64,000 nt of DNA from Clostridia bacterium (GTDB taxonomy: Bacteria; Bacillota; Clostridia; Oscillospirales; CAG-272): positions 1 through 64,000 of the forward strand of contig JAGALA010000053.1 in the NCBI GenBank assembly GCA_017625935.1, written 5' to 3'. How positions within the stretch are numbered: position 1 is the stretch's first letter; each line of letters begins with the position of its first letter. Under the pieces are notes generated by a model that saw nothing but the letters and a program-made list of their open reading frames with translations, searched no databases and was not told where the DNA came from. Shown piece after piece: positions 1 through 8,213 of the stretch. Position numbers and translations under genes: made by a program.

Positions 1-19
1 AATTTGCAGGGATGAAAAA

Positions 20-580
20 ATGAAAACATTTTACACAAGTGAACGAGAAGCATGGCGCGAGTGGCTTGCCGATCACTTTGAAACGGAAAGTGAGATTTGG
101 TTTGTTTTTCCGATGAAGGAATCGGGTGATAAGGCGCTTTCCTACAACGATGCAGTAGAAGAAGCACTTTGCTTCGGCTGGATCGACAGTACGATTAAGC
201 ATATTGATCCTACTCATCGTGCGCAACGCTTCACCCCGAGAAAGAAAGGCAGTCCTTATTCCCGACCGAATATTGAACGGCTGATCTGGCTTGACGAGCG
301 CGGTATGATCCACCCAAGTGTGAGAGATGCCGTGTTGCCCATCATTCGCGCCCCTTACATCTTCCCAAGCGATATACTTGATGCCATAAAATTAGATATG
401 GTTGCGTGGAAAAACTATGAGAAATTATCCGAGCCATACAAACGCATTCGCGTTGCCTATATAGATGCGGCAAGAAAACGTCCCGACGAGTTCAAAAAAC
501 GCCTCGAAAGTTTTATAAAAAAGACTCGTGAAGGGAAAATAATCGTCGGATACGGTGGTATAGATAAATATTATAAATGA
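20..580 (+). CDS. YdeI/OmpD-associated family protein
   Basis: A 186-residue protein that I assign to the YdeI/OmpD-associated family. The N-terminal half carries the family signature: aromatic residues around W11-L15, then a conserved block reading EEALCFGWIDS near residues 47-57, followed by a basic segment with a SPYSRPN motif. The C-terminal third is Lys/Arg rich and helical. No signal peptide or membrane segment is seen, so it is probably cytoplasmic. The biochemical role of the family is not settled; some members are annotated as bacteriocin-protection proteins. The start follows a weak GCAGGG. The upstream neighbour lies outside the window, so its operon is unknown. Confidence 0.75.
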   Translation: MKTFYTSEREAWREWLADHFETESEIWFVFPMKESGDKALSYNDAVEEALCFGWIDSTIKHIDPTHRAQRFTPRKKGSPYSRPNIERLIWLDERGMIHPSVRDAVLPIIRAPYIFPSDILDAIKLDMVAWKNYEKLSEPYKRIRVAYIDAARKRPDEFKKRLESFIKKTREGKIIVGYGGIDKYYK

Positions 581-604
581 AAAATTCCAATTTGTCGAGT
601 AGAT

Positions 605-649
605 AGCAACAGACAGTTGCTTGTTAATGCCAACAGTCCGTGATATAAT
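605..649 (+). promoter_or_regulatory. Promoter of the XRE/zinc-ribbon regulator, with dyad at the -35
   Basis: TTGTTA at 621-626, a 17-base spacer and TATAAT at 644-649 give a good sigma-A promoter 30 bases before the next start codon. A short inverted repeat, AGCAAC-5-GTTGCT (605-621), touches the -35 box and could be an operator, possibly for the regulator itself; that role is inference. Confidence 0.6.
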
Positions 650-678
650 ATAACCACAAATATTCAGGTGGTGAATTT

Positions 679-1332
679 ATGGAAACGAAAGATATTATCT
701 ACGAATTAAGAACGAAAAAAGGACTCTCACAAGAAGAACTTGCCGAAAAGGTTTTTGTAACAAGACAGGCGGTTTCCCGTTGGGAGAACGGTGAAACGAT
801 ACCGAACACGGAAACTCTGAAGCTGCTTTCACATCTGTTTGACGTGTCGATCAACACGCTTCTCGGCTCACCGCGTCAGCTGACATGTCAATGCTGCGGA
901 ATGCCTCTTGAGGATAGCAATATCAGCAAAGAACCCGACGGCTTTTTCAACGAGGAATATTGCAAATGGTGCTATGCCGACGGTGAATACACTCTCGATA
1001 TTTGGAAGCAATATGCTGAAATCGGTGGAAAAGAAAAGCTCGAAGAATTTAAGAGTCGATTGATTCACGAATTCAATACGCTTTTACATATCGAGGGATT
1101 GCCAAGGGTGGAAAATTTAAACGTACTGTCGGGTGAATTTATCAATATGGAATACACTCTGCCTAACGGAGAAAAAGTAAAATTTCTTGACGATAAGCAG
1201 ACATATCTTGGCAGTCAGCTCGAGGGAGAAAAAAAGTGCTACGGAATTGCCGCCAACATGGATTTCCTTCTTGTCTGCGCCTACGAGGAAAACGGAGAAA
1301 ATCCCGAGCTTGTTATCTATAAAAAAAGATAA
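679..1332 (+). CDS. XRE-family regulator with C-terminal zinc-ribbon domain
   Basis: A 217-residue two-domain protein. Residues 5-60 form an XRE helix-turn-helix (KGLSQEELAEKVFVTRQAVS, then RWENGETIPN). Residues 70-110 hold a putative zinc ribbon with two Cys pairs, CQCCGMPL and EEYCKWCY, as in the family of zinc-ribbon proteins often fused to XRE domains. The remaining 100 residues are a mixed alpha/beta region I do not recognise. The protein is likely a cytoplasmic transcription regulator whose C-terminal part senses something or binds a metal. RBS GGTGG lies 8 bases before the ATG. It stands alone between its own promoter and a terminator, so its targets are unknown. Confidence 0.85.
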   Translation: METKDIIYELRTKKGLSQEELAEKVFVTRQAVSRWENGETIPNTETLKLLSHLFDVSINTLLGSPRQLTCQCCGMPLEDSNISKEPDGFFNEEYCKWCYADGEYTLDIWKQYAEIGGKEKLEEFKSRLIHEFNTLLHIEGLPRVENLNVLSGEFINMEYTLPNGEKVKFLDDKQTYLGSQLEGEKKCYGIAANMDFLLVCAYEENGENPELVIYKKR

Positions 1333-1406
1333 TCAAGCTGTAATTTCACGAGATATAAATGCGGTAATATAAAATATGTGATAGATATTTAGTAAGAGAA
1401 TAAAAG

Positions 1407-1436
1407 AAATCTGGGGTTCGCTTGAGCCTCAGATTT
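1407..1436 (+). terminator. Rho-independent terminator after the XRE gene
   Basis: Stem AAATCTG (1407-1413) pairs with CAGATTT (1430-1436), with extra GG/CC pairs inside. A short T-rich tract follows. The rest of the 1333-1626 gap holds no gene that I can see. Confidence 0.6.
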
Positions 1437-1544
1437 TAAATTTTGGGTCAGGGTTCCGCCTCACCACCGAAAAGCCCGAAAAAATTCTTCAAATAAGCTC
1501 TTTTTCTGCGCTGCAAAAAAAATTAAAAAAATTGGAAAAAATAC

Positions 1545-1600
1545 TTGACAAATCGAGTTGGTTATGCTAAACTAACCGCGTAGTTAGTTCGGACTAACTA
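1545..1600 (+). promoter_or_regulatory. feo promoter with DtxR-like operator
   Basis: TTGACA (1545-1550), a 17-base spacer and TAAACT (1568-1573) form the promoter. Directly downstream is a perfect 8-bp dyad TAGTTAGT-TCGG-ACTAACTA (1581-1600), and a further ACTAAC half site lies at 1571-1576 inside the -10 region. Dyads of TTAG...CTAA type ahead of iron-uptake genes are typical of DtxR/IdeR-family metal repressors. Repression of feo by ferrous iron is therefore inferred; the repressor gene is not in this window. Confidence 0.7.
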
Positions 1601-1626
1601 AGTTTTGAGAGAGAGGCGATTAAGGA

Positions 1627-1893
1627 ATGACCTTAAAAAATGCAAGGGTAGGCGACACGGTCAAGGTCCTGAGAGTTGAGGGCGAGGGACCGATTAGACG
1701 CCGCATTATGGACCTTGGAATTACCAAGGGCGTTGAAATTTACGTAAGAAAGGTGGCACCGCTCGGTGACCCGTTTGAGCTTACGGTGCGCGGCTATGAG
1801 CTTAGCGTAAGAAAGGACGATGCAAAAATGGTGCTTGTAGAAAAGGTATCATTGGGTGCAAATGAAAAGGGGGAAAAGAAAAATGTCGATTAA
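1627..1893 (+). CDS. feoA: FeoA ferrous iron transport accessory protein
   Basis: An 88-residue SH3-like FeoA domain. Visible family features are the N-terminal VGDTVKVLRV strand, the central RRRIMDLGITKG block and the GDPFELTVRGYELSVRKDDA strand pair, then a short charged tail. FeoA is a small cytoplasmic protein that interacts with the G domain of FeoB and is needed for Fe2+ uptake. The gene is first in an operon behind a metal-type operator. Its end overlaps the chosen feoB start by 11 bases, which suggests translational coupling. Confidence 0.95.
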   Translation: MTLKNARVGDTVKVLRVEGEGPIRRRIMDLGITKGVEIYVRKVAPLGDPFELTVRGYELSVRKDDAKMVLVEKVSLGANEKGEKKNVD

Positions 1894-4183
1894 GATTGCT
1901 TTGGTCGGAAACCCCAATTCGGGAAAAACAACGCTTTTTAATGCGCTGACAGGATCTAACCAATACGTTGGAAACTGGCCCGGTGTTACCGTAGAGAAAA
2001 AAGAGGGCAGAATAAAGTGGAACAAGGAGGTTATTTTAACTGACCTTCCGGGTATTTACTCACTTTCTCCATACACACCCGAGGAAATCGTAGCAAGAAA
2101 CTATCTCGTTGAGGAGCACCCAAGCGCTATTATCAACATCGTTGACGGCACGAACCTCGAAAGAAATCTATATTTGACAACACAGCTCTTTGATTTCGGA
2201 ATTCCGATGGTTATAGCCATTAATTTTATGGACATCGTTGAAAAACGAGGCATAAAGCTTGATCTCTCAAAGCTTTCAAAATCGCTCGGATGTCCCGTGA
2301 TAGAAATTTCCGCGCTTAAGAGCAAGGGAATTAAGGAGGTTGCGCTTGAGGCAATTTCGGTATCATCTTTAAGGGATGAGAGAAAAAAGAGGATTTTTTC
2401 GTCCGCGGTTGAAGGTGCACTTGAAAAAATCGGCGAGGTTGTTGCCTCATCTTATATTGAGGAAAACGAGCTTAGATGGTTAAGCGTTAAGCTTTTTGAG
2501 CGCGATGATGAAATCATGGCGCACATCAATTTAAGCGATGACAAAAAGGCAAAAATAGAGGAAATTATTTCATCTCTCGAAAAGTCCTACGATGATGACA
2601 GCGTAGAAATCATCACAAGCGAGAGATATGACTATGTAACGAAAATAGTAGATAAAAGAACACGCGGCAAGGAAAAGATGTCGGTGTCCGATAAAATAGA
2701 CAAAATAGTAACGAACAGGTTTTTGGCAATTCCGCTCTTTGCGCTTATTATGTTTGCGGTTTACTATATTGCTATCGGCTCACTTGGTGCATTCCTGACC
2801 GATTTTATGAATGACACTCTTTTTGGCGAGTGGATTATTCCAAGTGTAACAGCGCTTCTTGAAAAATTGGAGGTTGCGCCTTGGCTTGTGGGCTTAATTG
2901 CTGACGGAGCGATAGGCGGCGTTGGCGCAGTGCTTGGCTTTGTGCCGCAAATGCTCATTCTTTTCTTGCTTCTGTCCATCCTTGAGGATTGCGGCTATAT
3001 GTCGCGTATTGCGTTTATAATGGACAGAGTGTTCAGGCGCTTCGGTCTTTCGGGAAAATCCTTTATCCCTATGCTTATTGCATCGGGATGCGGCGTGCCC
3101 GGCATTATGGCAAGCCGTACCATAGAGCAGCAAAACGACCGTAAAATCACAATTATGACAACGGGCTTTATCCCTTGCTCCGCAAAAATGCCGATAGTTT
3201 CATTCGTTGCGGGCTATATTCTCGGTGGCGGCTGGCGCGGTGCGCTCGTTTCAACGGGTGCGTACTTTATCGGTATCGCGGCGGTTGTTTGCTCGGGCAT
3301 TATTCTTAAAAAGTTCAAAGCATTTGCAGGTCACCCATCTCCCTTTGTTATGGAGCTTCCCGAGTATCATTTACCTGCGGCTAAAAACGTTTTCAAATCG
3401 ACCTTTGACCGCGGATGGGGATTTATAAAGCGTGCAGGAACGGTAATTCTTATTGCAAGCGTTCTTATTTGGATAGGTCAAAATGTATCTCTTGAAAGCA
3501 CCTCTGAGGCGGAGCTTTCGGTGAACGAGGACGGCTCGTTTGTGACGGACGGTGAGGGCAATTACGTCAGCGGCGTTCACGCACATCTAATCTACGGCGA
3601 GGACGGAAGCGTAGTTGGATATGAAAAAACAGAGCATAAAGGACTTCATTTTATAGAGAACGGATGTACATCCAAGTCTGTGCTTCAGGTTGTTGGTGAA
3701 TGCGTTGCGCTTGCGTTTAAGCCGCTTGGCTTCGGCGACAGCTGGGAGGCGAGCGTGGCAACAATTCTCGGCCTTGTAGCAAAAGAGGAGGTTGTCGGTG
3801 CAATAGGCACAATGTCAGACGGTGGACTTGAAACATCATCGGAGGAGTTTTTTGACGGCAGCTTCCTTAAGGGAATATCATTTATGATATTTAATCTTCT
3901 TTGCGCTCCCTGCTTTGCGGCAATAGGTGCGATAAAAAATGAAATGAATAACAGAAAATGGACGTGGGCAACGCTTGGCTATATGACAGGTCTTGCTTAT
4001 GCAGCTTCACTCGTTACATACCAAATCGGAATACTCTTCAGATGGGGCTCGTTCTCATTCTGGACGGTTGTTGCATTTGTGGTGCTTGCGGTATTCCTAT
4101 ACCTGCTCTTCAAGCCTGCAAAATTCTCAATTATCGACACGTGCAAGCGTATTTTCAGAAAAAAAGAAAAAGCTAATAAATAA
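1883..4183 (+). CDS. feoB: FeoB ferrous iron transporter
   Basis: A 766-residue Fe2+ transporter in the cytoplasmic membrane. The N-terminal G domain shows G1 GNPNSGKTT, G3 DLPG, G4 NFMD and a G5-like SALKSKG. The membrane part contains the Gate motifs GCGVPGIMASRTI and PCSAKMP, and ends with paired hydrophobic helices and a basic tail. I start at the ATG at 1883 (MSIKIALVG), 10 bases after an AAGGGGG ribosome site, not at an upstream ATG that adds nine basic residues. A polar insert of roughly 65 residues (about 535-597) sits between two membrane segments, just before the conserved EECVA/GFGDSWEA region; it is longer than in typical FeoB and is predicted to face outside. Confidence 0.96.
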   Translation: MSIKIALVGNPNSGKTTLFNALTGSNQYVGNWPGVTVEKKEGRIKWNKEVILTDLPGIYSLSPYTPEEIVARNYLVEEHPSAIINIVDGTNLERNLYLTTQLFDFGIPMVIAINFMDIVEKRGIKLDLSKLSKSLGCPVIEISALKSKGIKEVALEAISVSSLRDERKKRIFSSAVEGALEKIGEVVASSYIEENELRWLSVKLFERDDEIMAHINLSDDKKAKIEEIISSLEKSYDDDSVEIITSERYDYVTKIVDKRTRGKEKMSVSDKIDKIVTNRFLAIPLFALIMFAVYYIAIGSLGAFLTDFMNDTLFGEWIIPSVTALLEKLEVAPWLVGLIADGAIGGVGAVLGFVPQMLILFLLLSILEDCGYMSRIAFIMDRVFRRFGLSGKSFIPMLIASGCGVPGIMASRTIEQQNDRKITIMTTGFIPCSAKMPIVSFVAGYILGGGWRGALVSTGAYFIGIAAVVCSGIILKKFKAFAGHPSPFVMELPEYHLPAAKNVFKSTFDRGWGFIKRAGTVILIASVLIWIGQNVSLESTSEAELSVNEDGSFVTDGEGNYVSGVHAHLIYGEDGSVVGYEKTEHKGLHFIENGCTSKSVLQVVGECVALAFKPLGFGDSWEASVATILGLVAKEEVVGAIGTMSDGGLETSSEEFFDGSFLKGISFMIFNLLCAPCFAAIGAIKNEMNNRKWTWATLGYMTGLAYAASLVTYQIGILFRWGSFSFWTVVAFVVLAVFLYLLFKPAKFSIIDTCKRIFRKKEKANK

Positions 4184-4203
4184 AAATAAAAGGAGGACAA
4201 GAG

Positions 4204-4437
4204 ATGAATCCACCAACAGTTGTAGCGCTGATTATAGTTGCATTAATAGTTATCGGACTTGTTGTTTTGATGATAGTAAATAAGAAAAAAGGAAAAACCT
4301 CTTGCTCCTGCGGATGTTCAAATTGCGCATTTAAGGACTCCTGCCATACGGACAAAAGCGCACAGAAGGAAGCCGAGGCGTCAGAGGGGAACGACGCAGA
4401 GGTGACTGAAACGCCAAACGAGGCAGATAATAACTGA
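4204..4437 (+). CDS. FeoB-associated Cys-rich membrane protein
   Basis: A 77-residue protein with one N-terminal membrane helix (about residues 5-27), a basic stop (KKKGK), then a cysteine cluster (CSCGCSNCAFKDSC) and an acidic, disordered tail of about 25 residues. This matches the FeoB-associated Cys-rich membrane proteins that follow feoB in many Firmicutes. The cluster could bind iron on the cytoplasmic face as it leaves FeoB; that is inference. It lies 20 bases after feoB behind an AAAGGAGG site and closes the operon. Confidence 0.9.
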   Translation: MNPPTVVALIIVALIVIGLVVLMIVNKKKGKTSCSCGCSNCAFKDSCHTDKSAQKEAEASEGNDAEVTETPNEADNN

Positions 4438-4514
4438 GTTCATAATAAACCCTCGGTTTTCTTCCGCTCCGCAGAGCAAGAGCGGTACGGAAGCAATACC
4501 AAAATAAAATTTTT

Positions 4515-4552
4515 CAAAGAAAAGCACCTGAATTTTCAGGTGCTTTTCTTTG
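4515..4552 (+). terminator. feo operon terminator
   Basis: A perfect 16-bp stem: CAAAGAAAAGCACCTG (4515-4530), a six-base loop, and its complement (4537-4552), with the T-rich 3' arm giving the poly-U. It is nearly symmetric, so it may also work leftward. Confidence 0.8.
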
Positions 4553-4576
4553 TTAGTAAGCTTCAAATGCAAAAAC

Positions 4577-4751
4577 AAGGGGCTGGCTCATTAAGAATTC
4601 AGCAAAATCAATAGGTTTCGTCTAAATGACGACAAAAAAGCAGAATTTCGTCACGAAATTCTGCTTTTTATTTGTTAAGGGGTCCTCAAACCGAAATATG
4701 AGGTTTTGGGTTCTCGTTTAAGGTTGTGCCTTAATGTGTCGCCCTCTTTTA
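4577..4751 (+). repeat. Bimodular hairpin repeat, copy R1 (short form)
   Basis: First of three copies of a dispersed repeat (others at 40058-40382 and 49562-49884). It opens with GGGGCTGGCTCATTAAGAA, contains a strong hairpin (AGCAGAATTTCG.. paired with ..GAAATTCTGCT and a T-run) and ends GTGCCTTAATGTGTCGCCCTC. The middle of the second module is deleted and replaced by a shorter stem compared with the other copies. It lies between convergent genes and stops 7 bases from the stop codon of the leftward surface-protein gene. It probably acts as a two-way terminator. Confidence 0.85.
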
Positions 4752-4757
4752 TGTTTA

Positions 4758-7700
4758 TTAGAACTTAGGTGATGAATCATCCATCATTTCAGCAAGTGAT
4801 TTGCCGCTATCTGACGGTGATTCCTGAGTGTTTGTGTAATCCTGCTTTAGCGCCTCGAAGTACGCCTGCAAGGAAGCATCTCTTTCACTATCGCTTATAT
4901 CGTCGGTTTCGGTAACCTTTAATTCAGCCGTTGCATCGTTGCCTTGGCTTATCGCTTCCATATAAGCTGAGAAGTTAGCAGAGTGGTTGATTTCTTCCTC
5001 GGACTCGTTATTTAGGATGTGCATCTCGGCAAGCTCCTCTTGAATTGACTTGCCCGAGCCTGTGTCGGAGCCGTTTTTGAGAGTATTAAACTTGAACTTG
5101 TATCCCCTTGACTTGTTCTTTTTCTTCTTGAATGTGAAGATAACAGTCATTGCAACGCCGACAAGCAAGAGAAGTCCGAGCACACCGCCAACTATGATGG
5201 CGATGATGATTCCGACAGGGAGCTTTTCCTCGCTCTTGTCAAGCACGGGAGTTTCTTCGTAAAATTCATAGCCGCAAAGTGCACAGAAATATTTTCTTGA
5301 GCCTGTGTGAATGGTTGTTGCCTCTTGAACAAGCACACCCTCGTCCCCATCCTTCTTAACGTGTCCGTTAGGGTCGGGAATATCTGACGTGGTGTTCTTT
5401 TCCTCCTCGCAAACTGCACAACGCGCGTAGCCCTTTGCACCTTCCTTACAGGTTGCAGGGATTGTAATGAAATATTGCCATTGGTGTGCGCCTGCAGGCT
5501 CGATAAATTCCGTCCTTGATTGCTTACAGTCGATGCAGTCAAATCTGCTAAGACCGGGCGTACCGCAGGTGTTTGGCGTGATAATTATTTCCTTTTCGTT
5601 GTGAGTAGCGCCTGCTTCGGGTATGACAATCTCACTTCTGTTCTCCTCGGTATCAGGCTCTACCGCACCGCAGAGACATTGACCGAGTGTATAGTATGGG
5701 TCAACACAGATAGATGTGCCTTCTATAAGAGGGAACTTAACCTCCTTGAAGGTGTAGGAGTGGTTGTTATAATCGTAGTAAAGGTCATTTATTACGTTTA
5801 CGTGCTCACAAATCTCACACTTTTCACCCTCGTAGCCGAATGCTTGACAGGTTGCGGGCTTTGTGTATGGCTTATATACGTGTGGTGCATATGAGGTTGT
5901 GAAATTGCTCTTGTCCTCATAGCCGCAACGGTCGCAGGTGAGCAGGTCGTAGCCGTACTCAATGCAGGTTGCGGGAATTGTTTCTGCTACGTAGTTGTGA
6001 CCCAAGAAAACAATTTTGAGTCCGTCAAATTGCTGTCCCGATGAGCAGGATTTGCCCATTGTGCTGAATACGCTTGAAAGCGTCATTTCCTCATATACCT
6101 GGTTGCCCTCAACGAAGATTTCGGCGATATTAGAAAGCACGCCTGCGTCAAGTCCAAATGCGCCTTGCGAAATTGAGCGAACATTTGGTGTGAATGTAAG
6201 AGTCGTCATTCTTATGTTTCTGAATGCGTTTGTGCCGATGCTGCTTGCGTTGATTGTCATGTTGTCCATAACGAGCTTTGAATCAGCCGTTTGCTGGAAT
6301 GCGTATTCGGAAATTGTGCCCGATATGTTCTCAATGCCGATAAGCGTTTCAAGGTTAGGCATTGACGAAAATGCGTATTTATTAACGTTCTTAAGTGAAA
6401 CAGGGAATGAAATGCTCTTTAAGTGGTCGTTACGAAGGAAAACGCCTGAAGGAGTATTGTTTCTTGAATCACCGTAAATATCTGTTGCACCGAGCGGGAT
6501 TTCAACGTGGAAAACGTTCTTTTGCTCAATGTGCACCTCAGTAACCCATCCGCTTGCGCTTTCAACGTCATAGTAGAGAGCGTCAGCAGAGAAGGAAAGA
6601 ATTTTCGTTCCGTTAAATGAGTACAGGTCGGTTGATGGGAAGCGCATATACTCTTCCTCACCCTTTTCGTTAATAAAGCCAACCGTTACGTAAACTGTTG
6701 CAGGGTCAGGGAAGGTGTACTGAGTGGTTTGATAGCCACATTTTGTACAGGTAAGAGTGTAGCAGCCCGGCTCGGTTTTCTCGGGAGTGTTGATAATTTC
6801 CTGAGTAAGCTTGGGTGAATATGAGTGACCAACGCCATTTACATAACGCTTCTCAAAAACTGTTTCACAGTATTTACAGAAGTGGTTAAGCGTTACGTCC
6901 GATACGCAGTCCGGTGAGTGCTCAATGAGCGCACCCTCATGCTCACAATGTGAGAACTTATAAAGACCTGTCGATGTGTCAAGAGTTGATTTGTAGTTTC
7001 CAAGCGGGAAGAATTCGGTTGTGTTAACCGAGTAGCTTCCGCCGTAAATGAGTGCCTTGAAAATGCTTGTGTCAACGCCGTAGCTTGTTGAGCCGTTTAA
7101 GTAGAACGTGCCTCCGTGAACGAGAAGCGTAGCCGCGGTTTTTGCGGTAGTGCCAACGTCCTCAAAGAAATATTCACAGTCGGTTGTGAGCTTCGCACCG
7201 TCAAACACCTCAAAAACAGCATTGTTCAGTCCGTTGCCGCGGATTATCTTTCCGCAGTTAACGTCGCCGAAGAGGTTCAGGTGAAGTGCACCGTCAAAGC
7301 TTGAAATGTTTGTTTTAACGGAGATGAGGTTCATATTTTCCGAAACCGCAACGTTTTTGCCGATTGTGTATGTAAGGTAGTTGGCAGTTGTGTTCGGAGC
7401 AACAGAAACAAGGGAGTTGAGCGCGAATGATGCCTCGCCGCCTGCGGTGTGGTTAAGTGTAGCCTTCTTGCTTGATGAGTTAGCAAGAACAAGACCGAAG
7501 TCCTCACCGACAAAGCCGTCTGTTTCTGTGTTGAGTGTAAAATTGTTACCGTTTAAATCGATATAAAGCATACCGTTTTTGATATCTAAGGTTTGGTCTA
7601 CGGTAATGTTAGAATTCAACTTGATGTATGAGAAGCCCTTTGATACCGCACGGTTGAAGCTGCCGCTGAGTGAAATCTCCGCACCCTCTGCACAGTAAAG

Positions 7701-7976
7701 AGTTGTGTTCCCAGCAGGAGTGAAGCTTTCGCCGCATTCATAGAAATTTCCGCTTGCGTCAAACCAACCAAAGACCTCGCCTCCAAGCTTAGCCTCGGGC
7801 GTTGGCAAGGTGACAGAGCCGCCGACTGTACAAACGTCGCTATATGATTTGCCGTCGTGCACGTAGGTGACGCGCAGGTATTCCTCCTTGGCAAACATAT
7901 TTATTGAGAAAACCGTAACAAGCAAAAGCGTAAGCACCGTAACGGTTAAAAGAATTTTAGAAGTAAGCTTTTTCAT
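4758..7976 (-). CDS. Large membrane-anchored surface protein with LRR (BspA-like) and Cys-pair modules
   Basis: A 1072-residue exported protein. Start chosen at the ATG at 7976 (MKKLTSK), behind GGGAG; a longer frame of 33 residues lacks a ribosome site. A signal peptide covers residues 1-28. Next come an InlB-like beta-grasp repeat (about 35-105), a beta-helix-like region, Cys-pair modules (about 365-450), a BspA-type leucine-rich stretch (about 500-650), and more Cys-pair modules (about 660-900, for example CDRCGYED, CEICEH). A membrane helix lies at about 919-947. A 120-residue acidic cytoplasmic tail follows, with two short internal repeats (SGKSIQEELAEM/SGKSLAEMMDD and AYMEAISQG/AYFEALKQD). 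There is no LPxTG, so anchoring is by the helix. Likely an adhesin or sensor; the ligand is unknown. Confidence 0.8.
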   Translation of the reverse strand: MKKLTSKILLTVTVLTLLLVTVFSINMFAKEEYLRVTYVHDGKSYSDVCTVGGSVTLPTPEAKLGGEVFGWFDASGNFYECGESFTPAGNTTLYCAEGAEISLSGSFNRAVSKGFSYIKLNSNITVDQTLDIKNGMLYIDLNGNNFTLNTETDGFVGEDFGLVLANSSSKKATLNHTAGGEASFALNSLVSVAPNTTANYLTYTIGKNVAVSENMNLISVKTNISSFDGALHLNLFGDVNCGKIIRGNGLNNAVFEVFDGAKLTTDCEYFFEDVGTTAKTAATLLVHGGTFYLNGSTSYGVDTSIFKALIYGGSYSVNTTEFFPLGNYKSTLDTSTGLYKFSHCEHEGALIEHSPDCVSDVTLNHFCKYCETVFEKRYVNGVGHSYSPKLTQEIINTPEKTEPGCYTLTCTKCGYQTTQYTFPDPATVYVTVGFINEKGEEEYMRFPSTDLYSFNGTKILSFSADALYYDVESASGWVTEVHIEQKNVFHVEIPLGATDIYGDSRNNTPSGVFLRNDHLKSISFPVSLKNVNKYAFSSMPNLETLIGIENISGTISEYAFQQTADSKLVMDNMTINASSIGTNAFRNIRMTTLTFTPNVRSISQGAFGLDAGVLSNIAEIFVEGNQVYEEMTLSSVFSTMGKSCSSGQQFDGLKIVFLGHNYVAETIPATCIEYGYDLLTCDRCGYEDKSNFTTSYAPHVYKPYTKPATCQAFGYEGEKCEICEHVNVINDLYYDYNNHSYTFKEVKFPLIEGTSICVDPYYTLGQCLCGAVEPDTEENRSEIVIPEAGATHNEKEIIITPNTCGTPGLSRFDCIDCKQSRTEFIEPAGAHQWQYFITIPATCKEGAKGYARCAVCEEEKNTTSDIPDPNGHVKKDGDEGVLVQEATTIHTGSRKYFCALCGYEFYEETPVLDKSEEKLPVGIIIAIIVGGVLGLLLLVGVAMTVIFTFKKKKNKSRGYKFKFNTLKNGSDTGSGKSIQEELAEMHILNNESEEEINHSANFSAYMEAISQGNDATAELKVTETDDISDSERDASLQAYFEALKQDYTNTQESPSDSGKSLAEMMDDSSPKF

Positions 7977-8169
7977 AAATTTTCTCCCATCAAAACAAAC
8001 TTGAAAAAGACCGAGCGCAAAAGAAAAATAAACGCTTTGCGCTTTGGCGTTGGCGACTTTGCGCCAAATATACATTCTAATTATACATCAATTACAAAAA
8101 ATTGTCAACATATAATATAAAATTTATATATATTAACAAAAAATATGTGCAAAAAGGGGTTGGCGCAAA

Positions 8170-8204
8170 AAAAGAGCAAATCGGCGGTGACCAAATGCTC
8201 TTTT
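8170..8204 (-). terminator. Terminator of the radical SAM operon
   Basis: Read leftward, AAAAGAGCA pairs with TGCTCTTTT around a loop of about 17 bases, and the descending arm runs into TTTTTTT. It follows the stop codon of the radical SAM gene by about 10 bases. The remainder of 7977-8213 is the AT-rich promoter region of the surface protein. Confidence 0.65.
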
Positions 8205-8213
8205 ATTACTTAA

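Noticed and set aside
4577-4751. Small protein gene inside the repeat
   Set aside because: No frame is kept among the three copies; conservation follows stems.
5520-5894. Plus-strand 124-residue frame opposite the first surface protein
   Set aside because: Composition of an antisense shadow; the minus-strand gene has signal peptide, anchor and domain order.
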